Below are positions 26,685 to 35,060 of a DNA stretch of 64,000 bases, piece by piece. The stretch covers positions 78,515 through 142,514 of the forward strand of contig JAUHXA010000011.1 in the NCBI GenBank assembly GCA_030427245.1, read 5' to 3'. The stretch is from Bacteroidia bacterium (lineage in GTDB: Bacteria; Bacteroidota; Bacteroidia; Chitinophagales; UBA2359). The notes below the pieces were generated by a model. It did no database searches. It was not told the DNA's origin and was given only the letters and a program-made list of their open reading frames with translations. Numbering within the stretch: position 1 is the stretch's first letter; the number at the start of each line of letters is the position of its first letter. The translations under genes and the position numbers were made by a program.

Positions 26685-27413
26685 TTAATTTGTATTTCCA
26701 TACAACCCCTCATACATCCACCCATTGAACTGAAACAAAATCGGGCATTTTCGGGTACCTGAAAGTTGGGTGAACAAGATGCCAATTACCTCGTTCTCAG
26801 GGTCAATAAAACAGTAGGTGTGGGATGCGCCAATCCAACCAAAAGAACCCACTACTTTGCCCAAAGGAGAGTCGCCTTGTGAAACTGCAAAGCCATATCC
26901 AAAACCCAAATTGTCAAACTTCATTCCTCCCGCTTCAATCGGCAGAAGTTTATCGGCTAATTGATTGGCAGTCATCATTTCCACCGTTTCGGGCTGCAAA
27001 ATCTGCTTGCCCTTGTAGCTGCCCTTGTTCAAAAGCATGGTCGCAAAATGGCTGTAATCTTCAACCGTTGACACCAAACCAAAATTCCCTCTTGGTAAAT
27101 GCCCTTCGGTATAAACACTTTCGGTATTGTTCTCTCTTGCAAACAATTGGTCGGTTTCGTCATAGCCATAAATCGTAGCCAAATTCGCCATTTTTTCGGC
27201 TGCAATTTTGTAACCTGTATCCTTCATTTCCAAAGACTTGAATAGGTTTTCTTCCAAAAAAGCGTCTAAAGATTGTTGGCTCACCACTTCAATGATATAT
27301 GCCAAAACATCAGTGCTATGACTATACGTAAACTTGGTATTGGGTTCGGAAGAGTTTGAAGTACAATTTGTTAGGAGTAGTATTGAAGTGATGAGGATTA
27401 GGAATGTTTTCAT
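26685..27413 (-). CDS. Serine-hydrolase (beta-lactamase/PBP4-like) lipoprotein lacking its N-terminal catalytic half
   Basis: ATG at 27413 opens with a lipoprotein signal (MKTFLILITSILLLTNC). After only about fifteen residues the frame joins a class-C beta-lactamase-like domain at its middle: TKFTYSHSTDVLAYIIEVVSQQSL (the Tyr-Ser-x motif region), then LFKSLEMKDTGYKI, and the third motif region GSFGWIGASHTYCFIDPENEVIGILF. The family normally has over 130 further residues before this point, including the SxxK nucleophile, and these are missing. The frame is intact, so this is an in-frame deletion product that should not hydrolyse esters or lactams. Upstream frame to 27623 (TTG) is not homologous. 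Confidence 0.75.
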   Translation of the reverse strand: MKTFLILITSILLLTNCTSNSSEPNTKFTYSHSTDVLAYIIEVVSQQSLDAFLEENLFKSLEMKDTGYKIAAEKMANLATIYGYDETDQLFARENNTESVYTEGHLPRGNFGLVSTVEDYSHFATMLLNKGSYKGKQILQPETVEMMTANQLADKLLPIEAGGMKFDNLGFGYGFAVSQGDSPLGKVVGSFGWIGASHTYCFIDPENEVIGILFTQLSGTRKCPILFQFNGWMYEGLYGNTN

Positions 27414-27531
27414 AGGAAGGGATTGTTTTGTTTTGGAAATTTTACAAAGCACAAAATACCTCTTGCAGCTCAAACTCAAATAGTGTATTTTTGCCAATAA
27501 AGAGGGGTATTTGTGCCAAAAAGTAAGAAAC

Positions 27532-28518
27532 ATGAAAACATTACAGGTCGGCATTGCAATGCCAAAGGGCAATATTGGAATCAGTTCTATTGCAGGAATT
27601 CGAGCGATATTCTTGAAAGCCAATGACTTTTTGCAGCAAAAACACGATACAAGGCATACTTTTTTTGAAGTAAAATTGGTGGGTGAAAGCCTTCTATCTC
27701 AAATTGCAGAAGGCATTTTTACCATTCAGCCCGATACTACTTTTGATGAATGTGTGGAGAACGACTTGATTTTTGTTCCTGCATTGTTGGGACATCCTTC
27801 CACTTTTTTACCACAAAATCAAGCCTTAATCGAATGGCTCAAAACGGCACATCAAAGCCCTAAAACCGAAATTGCGGCAATGTGTACGGCTGCTTTTTTG
27901 TTGGCAAAAGCGGGCTTGTTGGATAGTTATTCGGGCGTGACGACACATTGGATTGATGCACCGATTTTGAAGGAGTTGTTTCCAAAGGTGACCTTGGTAA
28001 CGGAAAAAATCATTACGGATGAAAATGGCATTTACACAAGCGGAGGAGCGTTTTCTTCCTTCAATTTGGTTTTGTATGTCATTGAAAAATATGTGGGTAG
28101 GGATGTTGCTGTTTGGTTGTCCAACATTTTTGAAATCAACCTATACCGCCATTCTCAAATGCCTTTTATGATTTTTCAAAACCAAAAAACGCATGGAGAT
28201 AAAGGAATTGCAGCCGCACAACAATACATGGAAACGCATTATACCGAAAGTTTGCACATTGGAGAAATCGCCCAACAGTTTGCCTTTAGTCGCCGCAATT
28301 TTATCCGTCGTTTTCAAGCTGCAACGGGTAATTCTCCCAACGATTACCTTCAACGCATCCGTATGGAAGCCGCCAAACGTTTGTTGGAAACGACCACCAA
28401 AAGGGTCAGCGAAATTATTTATGAAACGGGCTACAATGACTTCAAAACCTTTCGGGAGGTATTTCGGAAATGGACAGGAGTGACTCCAAAATTGTATCGG
28501 GATAGGATGAGGCGCTAG
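27532..28518 (+). CDS. GlxA-type transcriptional regulator (DJ-1/PfpI domain + AraC HTH)
   Basis: 328 residues from ATG 27532; TTG 27511 adds seven. The N-terminal DJ-1/PfpI-like domain (about 1-190) has the nucleophile-elbow region AAMCTAAFLLAKAGLLD, followed by VTTHW and the TSGGAFSSFNLVLYVIE segment. The C-terminal AraC domain (about 225-325) has both helix-turn-helix units: IGEIAQQFAFSRRNFIRRFQAATG and VSEIIYETGYNDFKTFREVFRKWTGVTP. It is divergent from the truncated hydrolase (118-bp shared promoter region) and may have regulated it. The effector is unknown. Confidence 0.9.
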   Translation: MKTLQVGIAMPKGNIGISSIAGIRAIFLKANDFLQQKHDTRHTFFEVKLVGESLLSQIAEGIFTIQPDTTFDECVENDLIFVPALLGHPSTFLPQNQALIEWLKTAHQSPKTEIAAMCTAAFLLAKAGLLDSYSGVTTHWIDAPILKELFPKVTLVTEKIITDENGIYTSGGAFSSFNLVLYVIEKYVGRDVAVWLSNIFEINLYRHSQMPFMIFQNQKTHGDKGIAAAQQYMETHYTESLHIGEIAQQFAFSRRNFIRRFQAATGNSPNDYLQRIRMEAAKRLLETTTKRVSEIIYETGYNDFKTFREVFRKWTGVTPKLYRDRMRR

Positions 28519-28525
28519 ACTACCT

Positions 28526-30244
28526 TCAATTCACTCTCTCCACCTTCACTTCATCCTTAATTACCACCACTGTCCAAGCCTGTAAATCGGTCAAATCCTT
28601 CAACTTATCAGAATTTTGGATGTAGTTTAGCAGTTGTTTTTTGGAGGCTTTTTGGGTAGCGGTTAGTTTTTTGGCTTCTTCTTTTTTGAGGTATTTCAGT
28701 TCAAAAACATACTGGTGATTGATGGGAATATTGGGGCGTTTGAAGAAAGTCAAGTCCAAATAACCTGCGGGTGTTTCGGGTTCGCTGTCGACATAGTAGG
28801 CATCGGTCAGCATCATTTGCGCCATCATAATGACCTTGATATATTTCTCGTCAAATCGTTGGTAATCTCGATTAGCTAAATGATGCAAAGATGTGTGAAT
28901 CAGTTGGAAAAACGGATGTGGGTTTCCCTTCAATGCCATTTCTTCTACGGCATCTTGAATTTGGTCGGTTTGAAGTTGAAACTGGTTTTGGGTTTGCAGC
29001 AATTGCCAAAAATAGGTGATGTAAATTTCTTGAATCGCATAATTGGGCACTCTAAATGTTACCCGTTTTGCCCACTGTGATTCGATGGTCAAAAATCCTT
29101 GGTAAAATAAAAGGCTTAAAAAATCGCTTTGGTCAAAGAATTTTTCAAAGCTGAATTCTTGTGTAATAATGCCTTTTACAGGGGTTCCTTTCACGATTTT
29201 CCGCAAAGTTTTGAAGTTTTCTTCGGGAGTTTCTACGGTGAGTAATCGCCTAACTTTTTTGTAATCACTCGAAATATTGATGTCCAACATGTTTGTAGGC
29301 ATCTCTTCAAAAGCTTGATAGTGCTTCAGAAAGTACAATGCCATATTGGAGTTAAAAAGAAGGTTTGGAGTTTGATAATGAAATTTATAGCCATCATACC
29401 AAGCCTTCATAATTGGAAGAAGTTGGTCTATTTTTTCAATTTGCTGAGGAATGGCTAATTCAAAAAGTTCTTGTACTTTTTGTTCCGTAAAACCCATCAT
29501 TTCGATAAATCGTAAGTCTAAAGATAAATTAGTAGCTATATTGAAGCCACTCGTCATACTGTCCAAAGTAATAGGCGTAATTCCTGTTGAAAAGAAACGG
29601 TCAACCACCCCTAAAGCGGTTCCTTCCTTAATCGCCTCATAAAATTTTCGCACAAATCCCTCTGCGCCCACTACTTTTTTGAATTCTTCCAGCCGAAAAG
29701 CAATCAACTGATTGGCGAAATGGTCATATTCGTCAATAATGATGTATAGCTTGTGGTCAGGAGCTTTTCGTTTTACTAAAAAAATCAAAGAGGACATTAG
29801 AAAAGCAGGATAGGTCATTTTATTTATTTCTGCTGCTTCTTTAGGTGTAAAAAAATCAGAATAAGTATTACAAAAATCTCTAATACTATCTCTTACTTTT
29901 TTCAAAAAACCATTTAGTGTACTTTCTTCGGACGTAGTATCGATTTGTGTAAACTCAAATTTAATCACCAAATAAGTATTGGCTAAAGGTGTAGAGTTTT
30001 GTCCAATATATAAATCTCCAAACAGCTCTTTAAATTTATCCTTGTGTTCTAAGCCGTAATAGTATTGAAGGAGAGATACAAAAAGGCTTTTTCCGAATTT
30101 GCGAGGACGCAAATAGAAAATGTATTTATCGGGAAGGTTTTCCAGTTTTTCAATGTAATTGGTTTTGTCAACATAGTGATAACCTTGACTGATTAAATCG
30201 TCAAAATTACTGATGCCGTAAGGGAGTTTTATGGGAGCGTTCAT
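28526..30244 (-). CDS. AAA-ATPase-like / PD-(D/E)XK nuclease family protein (DUF1703 type)
   Basis: 572 residues. The N-terminal AAA-ATPase-like domain starts PYGISNFDDLISQGYHYVDKT, with a modified Walker A in RPRKFGKSLFVSLL and a Walker B-like LYIIIDEYDHFAN. The C-terminal domain has the nuclease-type motif GYLDLTFF ... YVFELKYLKKEEAKK, where Asp and Glu-x-Lys fit a PD-(D/E)XK site. Such proteins are numerous in Bacteroidota; their function is unknown and a role in defence or mobile elements is only a guess. It converges on the GlxA gene with 7 bp between stops. A C-terminal fragment of a close paralogue lies at 58046-58267. Confidence 0.85.
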   Translation of the reverse strand: MNAPIKLPYGISNFDDLISQGYHYVDKTNYIEKLENLPDKYIFYLRPRKFGKSLFVSLLQYYYGLEHKDKFKELFGDLYIGQNSTPLANTYLVIKFEFTQIDTTSEESTLNGFLKKVRDSIRDFCNTYSDFFTPKEAAEINKMTYPAFLMSSLIFLVKRKAPDHKLYIIIDEYDHFANQLIAFRLEEFKKVVGAEGFVRKFYEAIKEGTALGVVDRFFSTGITPITLDSMTSGFNIATNLSLDLRFIEMMGFTEQKVQELFELAIPQQIEKIDQLLPIMKAWYDGYKFHYQTPNLLFNSNMALYFLKHYQAFEEMPTNMLDINISSDYKKVRRLLTVETPEENFKTLRKIVKGTPVKGIITQEFSFEKFFDQSDFLSLLFYQGFLTIESQWAKRVTFRVPNYAIQEIYITYFWQLLQTQNQFQLQTDQIQDAVEEMALKGNPHPFFQLIHTSLHHLANRDYQRFDEKYIKVIMMAQMMLTDAYYVDSEPETPAGYLDLTFFKRPNIPINHQYVFELKYLKKEEAKKLTATQKASKKQLLNYIQNSDKLKDLTDLQAWTVVVIKDEVKVERVN

Positions 30245-30316
30245 CTAATTGTTTTTTGGAAAGATACAACATTCTAACAAAAAAAAGCCCACAATGATTC
30301 AAGCAATTAGCAGAAT

Positions 30317-32884
30317 TTACTCCTGAAAATACACCCTTTTCACCCGCCCACTCACACTCGTCAAGACCTCATACGAAATCGTTTCCAACCATTCTGCCAC
30401 TTGTTGAACAGGCAAATGTTCGCCAAAAACCTCGACCTCATCTCCCGCTTTGACTCCTTCAATGTGCGTTACATTGAGCATCGTCATGTCCATACACACA
30501 TTACCCACAATTGGCGCAAGTTTTCCACATATCCACATTTTCCCTTTGCCGTTGCTCAATCGTCTGTGCAAACCGTCGCCATATCCAATATTGACAGTCG
30601 CAATTTTGCTCGTTTTGGAGAGCTGTCCTTTTCGGGCATAGCCCACTGTTTCCGAAGCAGGTACTTTTTTGATTTGTGCAATGTAGGTTTTCAAGGCACT
30701 CACACATTGAAGCTGGGACTGCAAAATATTTCCCCCATCAATGCCGTACAAACCCAAACCCAAACGCACCATATCCATTTGATATTGAGGGAAACGGGTG
30801 ATGCCCGAAGAATTGAGAATGTGTCGAATAGGAGGTTTTGAGAATTGCAGGTTTTCTTGAAGATAGTTGTGCATCAATTCATAACGCCGCATTTGTTCCT
30901 CACTGAATCCATCATGTTGGGCTTCATCACTTGCCGACAAATGCGACAAAATAGAAGCGACTTCAAACTGTGGATTGTTTTGGAGATGTTGGACTAAATT
31001 AGGGAGTTCCGATTCTTCAAAACCCAAACGGTTCATTCCTGTTTCCAGTTTGAGGTGAATCGAAATCGGGAATTCCACGCTCACCGAAGTATGCTGCAAA
31101 TGTTCGTCCAATTGCTGCAATTGCCAAAGGCTGTAAATTTCGGGTTCGATGCGGTATTGCAGCAAGGCATCAAAACTGCTGGGCGAAGGATTCAAGACCA
31201 TGATAGGCAGGGTAATACCCGCTTTCCGCAAAGCCACACCTTCATCTGTATAGGCTACACCCAAATAGTCGACCTGATGGTATTGCAGCAAATTCGCCAC
31301 TTCAAAGCTGCCACTGCCATACGACAAAGCTTTGACCATCACCATCATTTTGGTGTTATTTTGCAGTAGTTGCCGATAAACCTTCAGGTTGTGGGCAATG
31401 GCATTGAGGTTGATTTCCAAAACCGTACTGTGTGCTTTTTGCGACAGCGTATTGGCTATTCTTTCAAAAGCAAAAGTACGTGCGCCCTTGACCAAAATAC
31501 TTTCCTCTCGAAACACTGGAATTTGCTGCAAAAATGCTTGTGTGGTGGGGAAAAAAATGGCTTCGATTCCTTCAAAGAAGGTTTGGTAGGTGGTCATTTT
31601 TTCTCCAATTCCTATGAGTCTTTGGATGTTTTTTTGCTGCAATAGTTGGGCAACTTGACGGTACAAATGTTCGTGGTTTTGCCCACTTTGAAGGATGTCC
31701 GAAAGAATGAGGGTGTGTTTGGAGTGTTGTCTTTGCTGCTTCAAAAAATCCAATGCGATGCCCAAAGAATGGAGGTCGTTGTTGTAACTGTCGTTGATAA
31801 TCGAGCAGTTGTTGTTGCCTTGCTTCAATTCGAGCCGCATGGCTATTGGCGAAAGCTGCAACATTTTGGCTGCAATGTCTGCATCTGAATAATTGAAATG
31901 AAGCAATAAGAGCCAACAGTGAATGGCATTTTCTATGGATGCTTCATCGGTAAAAGGGATTTTGATTTGACGAGTTTTGTTTTGGTATTTGGCTTCAATG
32001 TGGGTAAATGTGGATTGTTTGTGGATAAGTGTGATTTGGAGGGTAGGTTTGGAGTTGGTTGGGTATAAGGTATTGGATTTTGACCAAGTGAGAGTTTTTA
32101 CATCCCCCCTACCCCCTTCAAAGGGGGAATCAAAACTCCCCCTTTGAAGGGGGGTAGGGGGATGTTGCGAGGGGAGTAGGAGGATGTCATGTACACACTC
32201 AGTTATCAACTCATAATCCACACAATATACCAAGATATCCACATTCCGAAACAACTCCAATTTCTCCTGCACCTTCTGCCTATCACTCTCAAAACCCTTG
32301 CTATGTGCTGCTCCAATGTTGGTAAATATGCCAATTGTAGGTTGAATAATCTTCGCCAATTTTTCCATCTCTCCGACTTCCGAAATTCCCGCTTCAAAAA
32401 TCCCCAAATTGTGTTGTTCGTTCATTTGCCAAACCGAAAGCGGCACACCGATTTGTGAATTGTAGCTTTTGGGGCTTCGAACAATGTGGAAATCTTGCCA
32501 CAAAAGTTGATAAAGCCATTCTTTGACCACCGTTTTGCCGTTGCTGCCTGTAATGCCGATAATGGGGTAATCGAATTGGCTGCGGTGTTCGGCTGCCAAC
32601 TTTTGGAGGGCTTCAATGCTATCCGAAACGAGGATAAAATTGGCTTCGAAATATAGGCTTGTTTGCCAATCCAATTGACTGATAACAAAGTTGCGAATTC
32701 CTTTTTGATAAGCTTCTGCAATGAAAGTATGTCCATCTCTGCTTTGGCTTTGGATAGCAAAAAAGAGGGCATTATTGGAGAAGGTGATTTTGCGACTGTC
32801 GAATAGAAGGTGTTGAATGTCGGTGTTTTGGGTGGATTGAAGGAGGGTGCCGTTTATGGTTTTGGTGATGTGGGAAATTTTCAT
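30317..32884 (-). CDS. murF-alr: Bifunctional UDP-MurNAc-tripeptide:D-Ala-D-Ala ligase / alanine racemase (MurF-Alr fusion)
   Basis: 855 residues from ATG 32884 (MKISHITKTINGTLL); an upstream TTG at 32929 is unlikely. The MurF half (about 1-460) has the ATP loop GITGSNGKTVVKEWL and the INDSYNND region. The alanine racemase half (about 485-855) has the PLP lysine in MVMVKALSYGSGS and the catalytic tyrosine region NIGYGDGLHRRLSNG. It makes D-alanine and adds D-Ala-D-Ala to the peptidoglycan precursor in the cytoplasm. The fusion is a known Bacteroidota arrangement. The MurF half has an unusual in-frame insertion, about residues 240-260, encoded by a palindromic repeat at 32101-32164. Confidence 0.93.
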   Translation of the reverse strand: MKISHITKTINGTLLQSTQNTDIQHLLFDSRKITFSNNALFFAIQSQSRDGHTFIAEAYQKGIRNFVISQLDWQTSLYFEANFILVSDSIEALQKLAAEHRSQFDYPIIGITGSNGKTVVKEWLYQLLWQDFHIVRSPKSYNSQIGVPLSVWQMNEQHNLGIFEAGISEVGEMEKLAKIIQPTIGIFTNIGAAHSKGFESDRQKVQEKLELFRNVDILVYCVDYELITECVHDILLLPSQHPPTPLQRGSFDSPFEGGRGDVKTLTWSKSNTLYPTNSKPTLQITLIHKQSTFTHIEAKYQNKTRQIKIPFTDEASIENAIHCWLLLLHFNYSDADIAAKMLQLSPIAMRLELKQGNNNCSIINDSYNNDLHSLGIALDFLKQQRQHSKHTLILSDILQSGQNHEHLYRQVAQLLQQKNIQRLIGIGEKMTTYQTFFEGIEAIFFPTTQAFLQQIPVFREESILVKGARTFAFERIANTLSQKAHSTVLEINLNAIAHNLKVYRQLLQNNTKMMVMVKALSYGSGSFEVANLLQYHQVDYLGVAYTDEGVALRKAGITLPIMVLNPSPSSFDALLQYRIEPEIYSLWQLQQLDEHLQHTSVSVEFPISIHLKLETGMNRLGFEESELPNLVQHLQNNPQFEVASILSHLSASDEAQHDGFSEEQMRRYELMHNYLQENLQFSKPPIRHILNSSGITRFPQYQMDMVRLGLGLYGIDGGNILQSQLQCVSALKTYIAQIKKVPASETVGYARKGQLSKTSKIATVNIGYGDGLHRRLSNGKGKMWICGKLAPIVGNVCMDMTMLNVTHIEGVKAGDEVEVFGEHLPVQQVAEWLETISYEVLTSVSGRVKRVYFQE
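32101..32164. repeat. Palindromic repeat element inserted in frame within murF
   Basis: Two 28-nt arms (32101-32128 and 32137-32164), nearly perfect reverse complements, surround an 8-nt spacer. The arms are built of C-runs and G-runs (CCCCTTCAAAGGGGGA type). In the MurF reading frame this encodes HPPTPLQRGSFDSPFEGGRGD, a proline/glycine-rich insert unlike the rest of the enzyme. The one-base shift between the arms keeps the frame open. Confidence 0.9.
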
Positions 32885-32925
32885 GGTTTTGAAATTGGAG
32901 TTTGTGTTCTCAGTTATGTTTTTAA

Positions 32926-33420
32926 TCAACTACCTGCCATTTCCAACAAATCCTCTAAACGGTATTTTCGATAAGCTTCTTTGTTTTCTTGTTGCATTTT
33001 CAAGACTTCGTTTTTACTTTGTATGTGCAAATACAAAGCAGGATTCATATTGAAGATTTCTCCAAATTTGAGGGCCAAGTCCGTATTGATTTTTCGATTG
33101 TCATTCAATACAGCACTTAGATTGCTTTCTTGATAGTCAATATATTGGGCAAGCTGTTTGTGTTTGATTCCCAAGACTTCTACCATCTTCTTCAAAAAAT
33201 ATCCCAAAGTCAAAATTTCTTTTGGATTGCTTTTTTTCAGATAGGTTTCCATTTGCAATCGAAGTGATACCAGTTCAATGCGTTTTCTTTGGGCAGGGGT
33301 TCTTTTTTTAGATTCTGCGATGATGACTTGTTGAAGGATTTTGAATTCCTCCGAAGTAGTATCTACTTTGCCGTCTTCACGTCCATTGATTCCGCCCGCA
33401 TTGATAATTTCCTCATTCAT
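32926..33420 (-). CDS. XRE/HigA-like helix-turn-helix protein, candidate antitoxin
   Basis: 164 residues. A helix-turn-helix domain (about 75-130) reads FLKKMVEVLGIKHKQLAQYIDYQESNLSAVLNDNRKINTDLALKFGEIF. An unusual charged N-terminal extension (1-60) precedes it and a helical tail follows. Its ATG lies inside the stop region of the upstream gene (8-bp overlap, ATGAATGA), so the two are translationally coupled. The arrangement of an effector followed by an XRE antitoxin resembles HigBA-order modules. It could also be a simple regulator. An AT-rich palindrome before the pair is a possible autoregulatory operator. Confidence 0.8.
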   Translation of the reverse strand: MNEEIINAGGINGREDGKVDTTSEEFKILQQVIIAESKKRTPAQRKRIELVSLRLQMETYLKKSNPKEILTLGYFLKKMVEVLGIKHKQLAQYIDYQESNLSAVLNDNRKINTDLALKFGEIFNMNPALYLHIQSKNEVLKMQQENKEAYRKYRLEDLLEMAGS

Positions 33421-33934
33421 CTTCTATATCTATTTGAGTACTTGAGTCAATATTTAAATATCTGTCTATTAGTTTCTGTCCTCCTATTTCATCAATATAC
33501 ATCTTGAGACCAACTGCTGTTTTTGCTCCATATTTTTCTTGGTAAATGGACACCAATGCCGTTTTAGTATCAAATGATAGGAAACCTGCATAGTTCCCTT
33601 GTCCCAATTCTAAACTTTTATGACAAGCAAAGGCAATCAAAGAACCTGCAACATTTTCATATTGACCTTTGCTGCCAAAATTGTGGGGTGCAACTTCAAT
33701 ATTATTCATATACAAAAGCTCATCATTCACCAATGTCAAAAGTAGCAATCCTTCTAACTTCTTAGGAGAATCTTTGAGTGTGATTTTAAACAACATCGCT
33801 CCTTCTGTTTTTGCCAATTGCCTCCAAGCAAATTTCCAACCATCTTTTTTAAAAGGTAGTTCTTTGGGAATCGTTTCCAAAATCTCTCCTTCGTAAATAT
33901 CGCCTGTCGCAACCTCTTTTAAATAAACATCCAT
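33413..33934 (-). CDS. GNAT-like acetyltransferase-fold protein, candidate toxin of a TA pair
   Basis: 173 residues, acidic C-terminus. The central part fits the GNAT fold: LLTLVNDELLYMNNIEVAPHNFGSKGQYENVAGSLIAFACHKSL has the beta-4 strand, an acetyl-CoA loop (NxGSxGQY) and the following helix. FLSFDTKTALVSIYQEKYGA matches the usual C-terminal GNAT strand and helix. It is coupled by an 8-bp overlap to an XRE regulator downstream. GNAT toxins that acetylate aminoacyl-tRNA are known partners of DNA-binding antitoxins, mostly of the RHH type, so this GNAT-XRE combination is an inference. It might instead be an ordinary acetyltransferase. Confidence 0.65.
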   Translation of the reverse strand: MDVYLKEVATGDIYEGEILETIPKELPFKKDGWKFAWRQLAKTEGAMLFKITLKDSPKKLEGLLLLTLVNDELLYMNNIEVAPHNFGSKGQYENVAGSLIAFACHKSLELGQGNYAGFLSFDTKTALVSIYQEKYGAKTAVGLKMYIDEIGGQKLIDRYLNIDSSTQIDIEDE

Positions 33935-33958
33935 AAATCAAACAAAGTTTCCACAAAA

Positions 33959-33975
33959 TTATCATTTTTTGATAA
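33959..33975 (-). promoter_or_regulatory. Palindrome upstream of the GNAT/XRE pair (possible operator)
   Basis: TTATCA and TGATAA form a 6-bp inverted repeat around five T residues, 25-41 bp upstream of the start codon of the first gene. The position suits an autoregulatory operator, but the sequence is simple and AT-rich. Confidence 0.3.
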
Positions 33976-34067
33976 ATATGGTAAACAAAAAACACCCAAT
34001 TTCAAGCCTTTTGCTTCAAAATTGAGTATTCATTAAATTCTTTGTTAAAAGCGTTTATGTGAGGCAT

Positions 34068-34820
34068 TTACCTACTCGCATCCATCTTCTTTTTCTTCTT
34101 CTTATCCTTATCCAAAAGCGTTTCAACATCAATACACTCTGTGGCTTCCAGCGCCTTTGATTTAGGATGACGAGTGTAGCCCAAAGCAGTTACACCATTG
34201 CTTTCGAGGTGACTCAAAAGGTATTCCATATCCGCATATTCGGCGGGATCATAGCCTTCCTTGAAGTCGTAACCAAAAGATTTACCAAGTGCTTGCCAGA
34301 AAAAGGCACTAACTGGATTTTTGAACTCTTTCAGTAAGTCGTAGAAACGTTCTCCTGAACCTCGCTCAATCAATTTGACCAATACCTTGCCCTGCGAAAC
34401 GGTTAGTTTTTTTAATTCGGTTTTGAAGTCTTCTTTCATCTCTTTCTCCAACTCCTTCAAGTATTTGCGTTTTTCTTTTTTACGCTTGGACTCCTCGGTT
34501 ACTCTTTCGATTTCTGCAATCAAAGTCAGCGCACGTTGGGCATAAGGATAAACCTTGATAATGTTGTATTTCAGCTTTTTATACGCCTTCAATTCTTCGG
34601 CAGACATCAATTTGCTTGAAGCTACTTGAACCGTATCAAGGCGATATAAAGGAATTGTATCCACCTTAGTGGTTTGCAGTTCCAAAATATTGATGTCGTC
34701 AATGTGTTTGTTATAGAGCGTATCTTGGGCGAAGCTATTGAAGGTAAACGTAAATAGAATCAAAAAGAAGGTAATTTGCAACGGATAAATTTTCAAACTG
34801 TTTATTGTTATTGTGTTCAT
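34068..34820 (-). CDS. DUF4294 family secreted protein
   Basis: 250 residues from ATG 34820 (MNTITINSLK, signal ending SFAQ); the TTG at 34838 is less likely. The mature protein has the DUF4294 core (LKYNIIKVYPYAQRALTLI ... LKKLTVSQGKVLVKLIERGSGERFYDLLKEFKNPVSAFFWQALGKSFG). A lysine-rich tail ends the protein (KKKKKK near the C-terminus). The family is Bacteroidota-specific and of unknown function. Probably periplasmic. Confidence 0.85.
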   Translation of the reverse strand: MNTITINSLKIYPLQITFFLILFTFTFNSFAQDTLYNKHIDDINILELQTTKVDTIPLYRLDTVQVASSKLMSAEELKAYKKLKYNIIKVYPYAQRALTLIAEIERVTEESKRKKEKRKYLKELEKEMKEDFKTELKKLTVSQGKVLVKLIERGSGERFYDLLKEFKNPVSAFFWQALGKSFGYDFKEGYDPAEYADMEYLLSHLESNGVTALGYTRHPKSKALEATECIDVETLLDKDKKKKKKMDASR

Positions 34821-35019
34821 TTTATGCTGTTTTATCAATCCAAACCTAATGAGTGTATGACATAGGTTTCAGTATTTTGATGGCAGATTAGGGCAGAGGT
34901 TTATTTTGAAGGGGTGGCTTGATGCTGTTTCATTCAAGTTTAGGCTTAAATCTATTGTAGAGTACAAAAATACGACAAGCTTTCCAACTTGGTTAACGAT
35001 TTTAACAAAAATAAATTGT

Positions 35020-35053
35020 TTTCTCACTTCTCACTTCTCACTTCCCACTTCTC
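35020..35053. repeat. CACTTCT-type microsatellite upstream of radA stop
   Basis: Imperfect tandem copies of TCACTTC/TCCCACTTC. The same low-complexity motif recurs at 39249-39272 (reverse), 41655-41668, 49847-49860, 54389-54402 and, inside a coding sequence, 52175-52232. Confidence 0.6.
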
Positions 35054-35060
35054 AAATGAA

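Noticed and set aside
31990..32040. DnaA-box-like TGTGGATAA inside murF-alr
   Set aside because: Isolated single occurrence in coding sequence, unlike the cluster near 21.0-22.0 kb.
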